Origin: Deferribacteraceae bacterium UBA1873
GTDB lineage: Bacteria; Chrysiogenota; Deferribacteres; Deferribacterales; Flexistipitaceae
NCBI GenBank assembly: GCA_002338145.1
Contig: DDHP01000044.1
Span: 29,462-38,288, forward strand
DNA length: 8,827 nt
Reading direction: 5' to 3'
The notes under the pieces were generated by a model. That model saw only the letters and a list, made by a program, of their open reading frames with translations. It made no database searches and was not told the DNA's origin. This document shows, piece after piece, positions 1-7,233 of this stretch (its first letter is position 1; every line of letters begins with the position of its first letter). Made by a program: the position numbers and the translations under genes.

Positions 1-47
1 TGCTGAAATAAATTCAGCATGACTAAATAGAGTTGTGCAAAGGTCTC
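1..47. repeat. Right-hand end of a MITE-like inverted-repeat element (truncated by window edge)
   Basis: The segment starts inside a hairpin (TGCTGAA at 1-7, five-base loop, TTCAGCA at 13-19) and ends with GAGTTGTGCAAAGGTCTC at 30-47. The reverse complement of that end matches the start of the element at 8741 (GAGACCTTTGCATAATTC) at 16 of 18 positions. Bases 1-13 are identical to the last 13 bases of the window, so this piece reads as the continuation of the copy cut at the right edge. No transposase is present; a non-autonomous element is the best explanation. The GAGACCTTTGCA end resembles termini of some IS5-like insertion sequences, but that is from memory and unverified. Confidence 0.7.
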
Positions 48-62
48 GATAAACGAAAAACT

Positions 63-83
63 TTGAACATTGAACATTGAACG
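63..83. repeat. Three tandem TTGAACA heptamers
   Basis: TTGAACA at 63-69 and 70-76 is followed by TTGAACG at 77-83. The array is flanked by the similar strings AACGAAAAACTT (52-63) and AACGAAAACTT (80-90), so the whole of 52-90 is a small nested direct repeat. It sits directly beside the end of the MITE-like element. It may be replication slippage or part of a larger dispersed repeat. Confidence 0.7.
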
Positions 84-172
84 AAAACTTGGGGGAAAGT
101 AAGAGGGACTACATTTTCTTGATTTTTGTAATTAAGCTTCTGGAAATATTTTATCAGTCATTATAATCAAAT

Positions 173-223
173 AAAAAATGTAAAAAATAAATAAAAAACT
201 TGTAAAATTTTTTTAAATTTTTT
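173..223 (+). promoter_or_regulatory. Phased A-tracts / UP-like element
   Basis: A6 tracts lie at 173-178, 182-187 and 193-198, followed by A4T7 at 204-214 and A3T6 at 215-223. Their centres are roughly 9 to 12 bases apart, close to one helical turn, so the DNA should be intrinsically curved. The last part (203-214) fits the AAAWWTWTTT core of the UP-element consensus. It would fall at about -60 to -49 of a transcript driven by the TATAAT at 251, where the RNA polymerase alpha subunits bind. The spacing is seen directly; the regulatory role is inferred. Confidence 0.45.
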
Positions 224-227
224 ATTA

Positions 228-256
228 CTGAGTTGGAAAAAATAACAGGATATAAT
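228..256 (+). promoter_or_regulatory. Probable sigma70-type promoter of the phosphate operon
   Basis: A perfect TATAAT lies at 251-256. With a 17-base spacer the -35 would be CTGAGT (228-233), which is a poor match to TTGACA. The A/T-rich UP-like tract immediately upstream could compensate for it. Predicted transcription start is near 263, giving a leader of about 190 bases before the ATG at 453. Start-site mapping would decide between this and the TATAAT at 162-167. Confidence 0.4.
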
Positions 257-452
257 TTGATATTTTATATGCTCAGTGAAAATTTCTGTAGGAGCGCTTA
301 TTCTTTTACCCTGTCATTATCTTTTTTTCCAGACTCTGCCCTCTATACTCTCATAATATACAAAACGCTTACACATGCAGGATTCAAACGAATAAGGATT
401 AAAATATGTCCAAAATCGATTAAGTTTTTTTATAATTTTCAAGGAGCTGCAT

Positions 453-2102
453 ATGGAATCAGTTGATTGGTTGTCTTTAATTTACGGTCTTGTCGGCGGT
501 TTGGGGTTGTTTCTGTTTGGAATGCGTATGATGTCCGATGGACTGCAAAAGTCTGCCGGAAACAGTCTCAAAAAGATTCTTGAAAAACTTACGGCTAATC
601 GTTTTATAGGTACCCTTGTGGGGATAATGGTAACCTCCATAATTCAAAGCAGTTCAGCAACAACTGTTATGGTAGTGGGATTTGTCAATGCGGGACTGAT
701 GAATATTACTCAGTCTCTGAGTGTTGTGCTGGGGGCTAACATAGGAACTACCATCACTGCCCAGCTGATTGCTTTTAAAATAGCAAAACTCGCATTACCG
801 GCAATTGGCATCGGTGTTTTTATGAGACTATTTAGCTCCAAGAAAAAATACAATTATTACGGGGAAGTTTTGATAGGTTTTGGTTTGCTTTTTCTTGGGC
901 TTTCAACGATGAAAGACGGCTTTGTGCCATTGAGGGATAGCGAGTTTTTTAAAGATGCTTTTGTCATGTTTTCATCCAACCCTGTTTTAGCGATAATTGC
1001 AGGTGCAGTTATAACAATGATTGTGCAGAGTAGCAGTGCTACAATGGGAATTACTATTGCACTGGCATCAACAGGGCTTATAGACTTTTATGGCGCCAGT
1101 GCACTTGTACTTGGTGAAAATATCGGCACAACTATTACTGCAAATATAGCTGCCATAGGAGCAAGCTCGAATGCCCGCAGAGCAGCTTTGGGACATTTTA
1201 TATTTAATGTCATCGGTGTTGCTTATATGCTTATTTTGCTAAAACCTTTTGTTTTTTTTATAGATTCCATTACTCCCGGAGCTGCAAATATGGTCTTACC
1301 TTCAGGGGATAATCCCTACATAGCAAGACATATTGCTAATTTGCACACGATGTTTAATATAATCAATACAATTATTTTTCTTCCCATGTTGGGTACACTG
1401 GCAACTATTTGCAAATGGATTATTAAAGATAAAGATGAGGCAGTTCCCAGGTTTCAATATATAGATGAAAGGCTTATAGAAACACCTGAGCTTGCTGTTG
1501 TTCAGGCACGCAAGGAAGTCCAGAGAATGTCCGATATTTCTGTTGAAATGCTGGAGTTATCCAAAAAAGCTTTTTTCAAAAGGGATGTTAAACTAATCCA
1601 GGAAATTTATAAAAAAGAGGATACTGTGGATCTTTTGGAAAAGGATATTACCGATTTTTTAGTAAAGCTGTTTCAAAAATCTCTTAGCGAGGAAAATTCC
1701 AGAGTTGTTAACAATATTTTTCATGTACTACACGACATTGAAAAAATAGCTGATCATGCTGAAAATATCGCCAAATTTACAGAAAGAATAATAGAGAATA
1801 AGATTCATTTTTCCAAAGAAGCATTGGATGAAATGGAGCAGATTTTTGATGTGACAATAAGATTTGCAAACTACATACTTTATGAGTACAATAAAGGAGG
1901 TCTTCCTAAAAAAGTGAATACTGAAGATGAGGATGCCATCGACAGATTTAAACGAAAATTCAAAAATAACCATATGGCAAGGTTGAATGACGGCAGATGT
2001 AATGTGGATGCAGGCATAGTATATGTTGATATTTTGAATAATCTTGAGAAGGCAGGAGACCATACGTTTAATATAGCACAGGTTATTGAGGGAACTGCGT
2101 AA
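453..2102 (+). CDS. Na+/phosphate cotransporter with C-terminal PhoU-like domain
   Basis: This is an inner-membrane carrier of the Na/Pi-cotransporter (PF02690, NptA/YjbB) family, expected to couple phosphate movement to sodium. At 549 residues it is close to E. coli YjbB. The family's inverted duplication is plain: QSSSATT at 65-71 and QSSSATM at 192-198, each followed by a G[AE]NIGTT loop at 94-100 and 221-227. These form the substrate site. Hydrophobic segments run to about residue 325. The remainder (about 340-545) is a cytosolic helical PhoU-like domain with paired signatures DIEKIADHAENIAK (428-441) and NNLEKAGDHTFNIAQ (529-543), which bind metal in PhoU proteins. The start is the ATG six bases after AAGGAG (441-446). 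The stop overlaps the next start as TAATG, so the two are probably translationally coupled. Direction of transport (uptake or efflux, as proposed for YjbB) cannot be read from sequence. Confidence 0.93.
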   Translation: MESVDWLSLIYGLVGGLGLFLFGMRMMSDGLQKSAGNSLKKILEKLTANRFIGTLVGIMVTSIIQSSSATTVMVVGFVNAGLMNITQSLSVVLGANIGTTITAQLIAFKIAKLALPAIGIGVFMRLFSSKKKYNYYGEVLIGFGLLFLGLSTMKDGFVPLRDSEFFKDAFVMFSSNPVLAIIAGAVITMIVQSSSATMGITIALASTGLIDFYGASALVLGENIGTTITANIAAIGASSNARRAALGHFIFNVIGVAYMLILLKPFVFFIDSITPGAANMVLPSGDNPYIARHIANLHTMFNIINTIIFLPMLGTLATICKWIIKDKDEAVPRFQYIDERLIETPELAVVQARKEVQRMSDISVEMLELSKKAFFKRDVKLIQEIYKKEDTVDLLEKDITDFLVKLFQKSLSEENSRVVNNIFHVLHDIEKIADHAENIAKFTERIIENKIHFSKEALDEMEQIFDVTIRFANYILYEYNKGGLPKKVNTEDEDAIDRFKRKFKNNHMARLNDGRCNVDAGIVYVDILNNLEKAGDHTFNIAQVIEGTA

Positions 2103-3013
2103 TGATAACTGCAGGGGTAGATGTTGGAAGTAATAGTTTTAGGTTGTTAATAGCTGAAGTTGTTGACGATAAAATTTCAAATATAGTCTGTGAAAAACGC
2201 GTTATTACCCGACTTGCAGAGGGTTTGTCCCAAACAAGTAAACTTAAAACTGAAAATATTGACAAATCAGTGAATGTTTTGATTGAGTTTTTCAAAATCA
2301 TAAAAAAATACAATGTCAAAAACTATTTTTTTGCTGCGACAAGTGCAGTAAGAGAAGCTTCAAACTCAGGGCAGTTTTTAGCCAAACTTGCTGAAAATAA
2401 TATTGAAATAAATATAATAAATGGTGAACTCGAAGCGGAACTTACCTTTAAAGGTGTTAATTCTGTTATAGATATAAAAAGTTGTAACAGCTTAATTTTT
2501 GATATCGGCGGTGGTTCTACAGAGTTTATATCTTCAAAAAACGGGGATATTGTTTTTACCGAAAGTCTTGACCTTGGTGTAGTAAAATTTTGCAATATGT
2601 TTGATTTTAGCCACGCTGTTGATAACGAATTGGTTAGAAAAGTGAAAAAAAATATAGAAAAAAAATTGGAGAAAATTAATTTTAGTGCAATACATCCTGA
2701 TAAAGTTATAGCTACCGCGGGAACAGCCACTACTTTAGCCGCAATTGACCTGGAACTTGAACATTACGATTACCGAAAAACAAACGGGCATAAGCTGCAT
2801 ATATCAAAGATTAAAGCTATTTTTGAAAAGATTATAAAAATGAATATGACAGAGAGACAAAAAATCAAAGGACTTGAAAAAGGCAGGGAAGACTCGATTA
2901 TTCCCGGAATTATTATAGTAATGACCGTAATGGCTAAACTTAACACAGATAATCTGATAATAAGCGACTTTGGTGTCAGGGAAGGAATTGTAATTGCAGC
3001 CTCAAATCATTAG
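2102..3013 (+). CDS. Ppx/GppA-family exopolyphosphatase / pppGpp phosphatase
   Basis: This is a cytosolic enzyme of the ASKHA fold that removes terminal phosphate from polyphosphate and/or converts pppGpp to ppGpp. At 303 residues it is the short two-domain form, like the Aquifex enzyme, without the C-terminal HD-like part of E. coli Ppx. The phosphate-1 loop is AGVDVGSNSFRLLI (4-17). FAATSAVREASN (77-88) is the next family block. The probable catalytic glutamate is E111 in NGELEAELTF, aligned by eye with Glu121 of E. coli Ppx. The phosphate-2 loop is FDIGGGSTEF (133-142), ATAGTATTLAAIDL (204-217) follows, and the tail is SDFGVREGIV. The ATG overlaps the upstream stop by one base, with GAGGGA (2088-2093) as ribosome binding site. 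Its place behind a phosphate carrier favours a polyphosphate/phosphate role, but Ppx and GppA activity cannot be separated from sequence. Confidence 0.92.
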   Translation: MITAGVDVGSNSFRLLIAEVVDDKISNIVCEKRVITRLAEGLSQTSKLKTENIDKSVNVLIEFFKIIKKYNVKNYFFAATSAVREASNSGQFLAKLAENNIEINIINGELEAELTFKGVNSVIDIKSCNSLIFDIGGGSTEFISSKNGDIVFTESLDLGVVKFCNMFDFSHAVDNELVRKVKKNIEKKLEKINFSAIHPDKVIATAGTATTLAAIDLELEHYDYRKTNGHKLHISKIKAIFEKIIKMNMTERQKIKGLEKGREDSIIPGIIIVMTVMAKLNTDNLIISDFGVREGIVIAASNH

Positions 3014-4523
3014 TTTAATTACCATACCTTTAATGACCGGTTTTGTTGGTTACTTTACCAACTATCTTGCCATCAAAATGCTTTTCAGACCGTATAAAAA
3101 GCGCTGGTTTTCTCTGGGTTGGCAAGGTGTTATCCCAAGAAACAGAAAAAAGATAGCCGGAGAAGTAGCCACTCTTGTGGGAAAAGAGTTGATCAGGGAA
3201 AATGACATAAAATCAGCTATACAAAGTGAAAATTTTCAAAATTTATTAAGCAATACCACAGAGAAAGAGATAAAGAACTTCCTTAAAAAGGATTACGGTT
3301 CTGCTTACTTTATCCTCAGCAACTTCGGATTGGATATGGATGATGTTATTGCATCCGTTATCAAAAATACCGCTCACAATGACCAGGCTGTTAACGTTAT
3401 CAATAATCTGCTCAGGAAAATATCCCAGGAGATTCTGGACAGTTTTCTTCTGAAATCCATATCTGAAGTGGATGGTATGGAAAGTAAAATAAGTTATTTT
3501 GTAAAAAAAATAATGAGCAGAGGAAACTGGCAGGAAATACTTACCGATGAAGTGTTTGCAAAGATTAATAATATTCTTTATTCGGGAAATTGTCTTAAGG
3601 ATGTTTTACCAGAAGAGCTCTTAGCTAAAAAAAACGAGATATCGGAAAAGATTACTGTAAAAGGTATTGAAGTTTTAACCAAGACATTGAATGATGATAA
3701 AACCAAGAAAATCTTAATAGAAAAACTAATAAATCTGAAAAATAATTACTTTGGAAGCGGTTTTTTTGACCAACTGAAGCTGGGGATGCTGAACGTTTTT
3801 CTTAATGAAGATGTTATCACCGATATAGTCAACAACGAACTGCCCCAGGTCATCAATGCCATTAGTGAAAATGAAGATATTATAAAAAAACTGGAAAAGT
3901 CTGTTGATGGGTATATAGATCAGTTTTTGGAAAAACCTTTTTATGAAATAATTGAAATAATCGGCCTGAAAACATTTTATAAAATTCGTCTCGACTTCAG
4001 TTCATGGATGAAAGATTACCTTAAGTCTGAATCTCTTATCAACAAAGTGGAGTCTTATCTTATTGGCAGTTACCGGAAATATTCCGGCTTTACATTCGGT
4101 GGTATTTTAAAGACAGCGGGCATTGATCCTTACGAGTTATTGACAGAAAATATTGATATACGCTCTATCCTAACACAGAGCAAAACAAGCTCGGATGCTC
4201 TAACAGAGGGGGTCACCTCCATTCTTAAAGGTATAAATATAAATAATATATATGATAAAATTCCCGAATCCACCTTTGATGAAATAAAAAACACAGTACT
4301 TTTGAAAATCAATGAAATCCTTGACAAGCATATAGTTAACGTTCTGAGCACTATTAACATTACAAGCATTGTAGAAGAAAAGGTGAATGCTCTGGATCTG
4401 AATCAACTGGAGTCATTGCTTTTTGCTTTTATGAAAGATCAATTCAGATGGATTAACCTGCTGGGGTTTGTTTTAGGTTTTATTTTTGGTACAATCCAAA
4501 GCTTATTTTTATACTATTTCTAA
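2994..4523 (+). CDS. DUF445 family membrane-anchored protein
   Basis: This belongs to DUF445 (PF04286; relatives include B. subtilis YheB and E. coli YjiN), whose function is not established. A membrane helix at residues 5-30 carries the hallmark GYFTNYLAIKMLFRPYKK (19-36), followed by GVIPRNRKKIAG (45-56). The long middle (about 60-480) is hydrophilic and helical. A second membrane helix ends the protein (about 486-508, starting WINLLGFVLGFIFGTIQ). At 509 residues it is longer than YheB or YjiN. The start is TTG at 2994, seven bases after AAGGA (2982-2986). The next in-frame ATG (3033, residue 14) would cut the first membrane helix in half and lacks such a site. The gene overlaps the phosphatase by 20 bases, implying coupled translation as third gene of the operon. 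Both ends in the membrane suggest a hairpin-anchored helical domain; this is inference. Confidence 0.88.
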   Translation: MQPQIISLITIPLMTGFVGYFTNYLAIKMLFRPYKKRWFSLGWQGVIPRNRKKIAGEVATLVGKELIRENDIKSAIQSENFQNLLSNTTEKEIKNFLKKDYGSAYFILSNFGLDMDDVIASVIKNTAHNDQAVNVINNLLRKISQEILDSFLLKSISEVDGMESKISYFVKKIMSRGNWQEILTDEVFAKINNILYSGNCLKDVLPEELLAKKNEISEKITVKGIEVLTKTLNDDKTKKILIEKLINLKNNYFGSGFFDQLKLGMLNVFLNEDVITDIVNNELPQVINAISENEDIIKKLEKSVDGYIDQFLEKPFYEIIEIIGLKTFYKIRLDFSSWMKDYLKSESLINKVESYLIGSYRKYSGFTFGGILKTAGIDPYELLTENIDIRSILTQSKTSSDALTEGVTSILKGININNIYDKIPESTFDEIKNTVLLKINEILDKHIVNVLSTINITSIVEEKVNALDLNQLESLLFAFMKDQFRWINLLGFVLGFIFGTIQSLFLYYF

Positions 4524-4538
4524 CCATTTAGGTTGTTA

Positions 4539-7136
4539 TTACGGTTCCTTTTTCATAAACAGATACAACTTTTGTGTTTTTATATCTGAAGTTAAAAATA
4601 GCTCTTTTTTAGGGAAATCAAAAACTTTTATAGCATTTTTAATATCGCTGTTTACGTCTATTAAATCTTCTGTGAGTGAGTCTGATTTCTCAAAAAAATC
4701 AAAATCTATAAAACCGTTGCCTTTTTTGGCAAAAATTGCCAGATAAAAAATGTTTGACTCCACTATGTCCTGGAAAAAATGTGTACCGAATGAAAGTTCC
4801 GGCATAAGGCCGCCGGCCTCATATTCAATTTCACCAATTCCGAACATATTGTTGATATCAGAAAAACTTACCGGTACACCGAGCTCAGGAGATGCTGTCC
4901 CCCATCTTCCGGGCCCCAGCAGGAGAGTATAAAAATTTTTCTCACCACGCATTTGCTTATTTATTTCACCTATTTTTCTTGCCACTTCATGTTTATTGCT
5001 TAAACTAAGATAAGAATACTCTTCAGGATCAATGTAGATAATTCTTCTGATATAGTTGCAGATGTTGCCACCCATAAAATTGCCTTCAGATTTTATAAGT
5101 ATTTTATCGTCTGAAGATGGTTTTATATTAAATTTTGATTCACTGCTTGTGTTGGCCTGTAACGGTCTGCACTGTACAAGGTTAATAACAAAAGAATCAC
5201 TGCTGAGAAAATTTACAGTAAATTCCGTATCCACAGGGCAACCGTACTCTTCTTCGATTGTATTTAACATATCGGACATAATTTTAGGGAATTCACTTTT
5301 CAGAAGATTTTCAAAAGTTAATATCCACAAATCTTTTACCTTTCTGCCGGATTCTCTCAGTCTTCTCATCATGAGGTTATCTCTTATCGCAATCCAATTT
5401 AAATCGAAAGGTATATTCGATTTATCAAGGCTGTAAAAAGAAACAATATGCTTTCCACTACTTCTGACATCCAGAACATCCAAGTCTTTTTGGGAAAATT
5501 TTCTTATATTTTCGCTGTCAGATAGCGGTACCAAAAGGGGGTTGTTCAATGGCACAATCCTTGGATAATCACCATCTACCCTGTTTACCGCTCTTGTGCC
5601 CAGCCCCATAACAATTCGCAGCATACCTGCATCAGGATCGATTTCATTACTCCATACGTAAGTATTATATGACAAACCAACACCGGCAACATGCGGATAA
5701 TAGTAATAACCGTGATAACTTCCGGATACACGCTGTACTAACAGTGCCATAACCTCATCAACATCTTTCAGGCCTCTTTCCAGGCGGTAACTGAGAGCAT
5801 CTTCACTCATCGCACTGGCATATATTCTTTTAAGAGAATGAATAAAATCTTCGAATCTTTCATCACGGGTTCCCTGGATAGGGCAAAAGAAGCTTTCATA
5901 TTTCCCGGCAAAAGCGTTTCCGAAACCATCTTCCAGCAGGCTGCTTGATCTTACGATAAAAGGGTACTGTCCGAAATGATCCAGCATTTCATGAAATTCA
6001 TCCTTCACATCTTCAGGGAAGTCGCCTTTCATTATTAATTTTTCCAGTTTCCTGCCAGCTTTGAAATACCCTTCATCTGTTTTTTGCTCCATGAATATAT
6101 CCCACCAGCCGTTAAAAATAATAAATGTGTAAAAAATATCCGAGCCGATATAGAAAGAATCATGGGGTTCCAAAAGTTTTTCCCATTTGTCCTTGTTAGT
6201 GTTATGAAGAATTTTTCTTGCCAGCAACATCCCCACAGCTTTCCCACCAATAAATCCCGTACCTATCATTCGGTTTTTTATTTCCAGAAGATCCATTATG
6301 GTAAAATGTTTCCTGACAAGGGAGAGAATTTTTTGATCCCTTCCCATGAGGGCTTTTGTAATACGTTTCAGAATTATACTGTCTTTATTGTAGGCTCCGG
6401 AATCGTGGATTTTTTCAGCATCCATGAAAAGTCTGTCCCATGAATCAAGATTCTTGTTTAAAAGGTTTTTATTGACAGCGCTAAGTGATGTGGAAAGCTT
6501 TGTTGCCTGGTAACTATTATCTATGGGGATGAAATTGTTTTCATCTTTGCACTCGTGGGGTAAAAACATTGTGGGGCTGTTTTTCATAAAAACTTTATGA
6601 GGATGGACATACAAGGTGCCTTCCCTGTTAAAAATTTCCACAAGTATCTGGGTGGTCTTCCTGATTTTTGAGATGGTGCTAAAAGAGTGATAATGCTTCA
6701 GAATTGTAAAGTAAGCGACAGTTTCAAGTTCATACAGTAAAGGGCATATTACCATAAAAAAATTGGAAATTGCAGCGTCTGTCACCCATTCGTAGAGAAG
6801 GTCAGATAACGAGTCAAAAACATAAAATACACCTCTTCCTCTTTTCTCAATTATTGAATACACCTCTTTGGTGAAGGATTCGAAACCTGCGCAGGCTTCC
6901 AGATTATACTGCTCGACATTGGATGATAATTCATCGGTAATAAGACTTTCATGTGAAGCAAATCTAAAATATACGATTTCCCTTTTATCATTTATTGCCT
7001 GTCTTACAAACGGTGTAACAAAATACATATATTCACTTATAGATGGCGAAAGCCATACAACATTGTCCCCTTTGGTAAGTTTGTTCAGTATGGAATCGAA
7101 ACCGGGTATCCCGGAGCTTACTGCCCTGTTATCCAT
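4539..7136 (-). CDS. KaiC-like domain fused to PEP synthase-type ATP-grasp (PEP/pyruvate-binding) domain
   Basis: This large soluble protein has 865 residues from the ATG; an adjacent TTG at 7139 would add one and is used for numbering here. Residues 7-200 look like a RecA/KaiC-type ATPase domain: SSGIPGFDSIL at the start, a Walker B-like FYVFDSLSDLL (105-115) and SPTMFLPH (188-195). The P-loop is replaced by LSPSISEYMYF without Gly-Lys-Thr. Residues 290-665 are the ATP-grasp part of PEP synthase/pyruvate phosphate dikinase: TGFIGGKAVGM (294-304), FIVRSSSLLEDGFGNAFAGK (394-413), GLGTRAVNRVDGDYPRIVPL (512-531) and NLVQCRPLQ (653-661). The phospho-histidine swivel and PEP barrel are absent. Instead a conserved-looking block follows (LLLGPGRWGTASPELGVPVS at 739-758, then LSFGTHFFQDIVE), which I recall from similar bacterial proteins. 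The ribosome binding site is AAGGAG, nine bases before the ATG. Function unknown; PEP synthesis alone is unlikely. Confidence 0.85.
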   Translation of the reverse strand: MDNRAVSSGIPGFDSILNKLTKGDNVVWLSPSISEYMYFVTPFVRQAINDKREIVYFRFASHESLITDELSSNVEQYNLEACAGFESFTKEVYSIIEKRGRGVFYVFDSLSDLLYEWVTDAAISNFFMVICPLLYELETVAYFTILKHYHSFSTISKIRKTTQILVEIFNREGTLYVHPHKVFMKNSPTMFLPHECKDENNFIPIDNSYQATKLSTSLSAVNKNLLNKNLDSWDRLFMDAEKIHDSGAYNKDSIILKRITKALMGRDQKILSLVRKHFTIMDLLEIKNRMIGTGFIGGKAVGMLLARKILHNTNKDKWEKLLEPHDSFYIGSDIFYTFIIFNGWWDIFMEQKTDEGYFKAGRKLEKLIMKGDFPEDVKDEFHEMLDHFGQYPFIVRSSSLLEDGFGNAFAGKYESFFCPIQGTRDERFEDFIHSLKRIYASAMSEDALSYRLERGLKDVDEVMALLVQRVSGSYHGYYYYPHVAGVGLSYNTYVWSNEIDPDAGMLRIVMGLGTRAVNRVDGDYPRIVPLNNPLLVPLSDSENIRKFSQKDLDVLDVRSSGKHIVSFYSLDKSNIPFDLNWIAIRDNLMMRRLRESGRKVKDLWILTFENLLKSEFPKIMSDMLNTIEEEYGCPVDTEFTVNFLSSDSFVINLVQCRPLQANTSSESKFNIKPSSDDKILIKSEGNFMGGNICNYIRRIIYIDPEEYSYLSLSNKHEVARKIGEINKQMRGEKNFYTLLLGPGRWGTASPELGVPVSFSDINNMFGIGEIEYEAGGLMPELSFGTHFFQDIVESNIFYLAIFAKKGNGFIDFDFFEKSDSLTEDLIDVNSDIKNAIKVFDFPKKELFLTSDIKTQKLYLFMKKEP

Positions 7137-7169
7137 CAAAATATACTCCTTAAAACTTTTTCAAAATAT

Positions 7170-7200
7170 AAAAAAAGGGGTTGTTGTAACTAACAACCCC
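7170..7200 (-). terminator. Rho-independent terminator of gdhA
   Basis: On the - strand a perfect 9-bp stem GGGGTTGTT/AACAACCCC (7192-7200 with 7177-7185, six-base loop) is followed by seven T (7176-7170). It lies 42 bases past the gdhA stop codon. The orientation fits gdhA, not the + strand. The ATP-grasp gene begins only 34 bases beyond its T-run. Confidence 0.9.
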
Positions 7201-7204
7201 ACGA

Positions 7205-7233
7205 AGTATATACTATATAGCTAAAATGCTCAA
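7205..7233 (-). promoter_or_regulatory. Sigma70-type promoter for the ATP-grasp fusion gene
   Basis: Read on the - strand, TTGAGC (7233-7228) is separated by exactly 17 bases from TATACT (7210-7205). It lies between the gdhA stop and the gdhA terminator hairpin. Transcription should start near 7197-7199, i.e. in the first bases of that hairpin, leaving a leader of about 60 bases to the ATG at 7136. Such a promoter would make the gene independent of gdhA readthrough. Confidence 0.55.

Larger units (their letters stand above)
48..452. other. Gene-free upstream region of the phosphate operon
   Basis: This stretch has no credible gene. A 77-codon frame beginning at the TTG at 233 overlaps the next gene out of frame, lacks a ribosome binding site and resembles no protein family, so it is discounted. 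The region holds, in order: a tandem heptamer (63-83), phased A-tracts (173-223), a perfect TATAAT (251-256) and a probable 5' leader of about 190 bases. Within the leader are a lone CTGTCAT (311-317) resembling half of an enterobacterial Pho box, and a five-codon mini-frame (406-423). A second TATAAT at 162-167 has no convincing -35 partner. No known riboswitch was recognised in the leader. Confidence 0.6.

Noticed and set aside
406..423. Five-codon mini-frame (Met-Ser-Lys-Ile-Asp) with AAGGA seven bases upstream, as a leader peptide
   Set aside because: Too short to separate from chance, no regulatory codons, and no alternative stem-loops or terminator follow it before the ATG at 453.
431..436. 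TATAAT close to the carrier start as a -10 box
   Set aside because: Transcription would start at about 443, inside the AAGGAG, leaving no usable ribosome binding site; no -35 at proper distance.
233..466. 77-codon open frame with TTG start upstream of the phosphate carrier
   Set aside because: No ribosome binding site, overlaps the carrier gene out of frame, low-complexity composition and no recognisable family; it lies across the probable promoter.
4522..4534. AACC-ATTTA-GGTT hairpin between the convergent genes as a bidirectional terminator
   Set aside because: Only four base pairs and no T-run on either strand.
5056..5436. 126-codon + strand frame within the ATP-grasp gene
   Set aside because: Shadow of the long - strand gene, whose motifs run continuously across the same bases.
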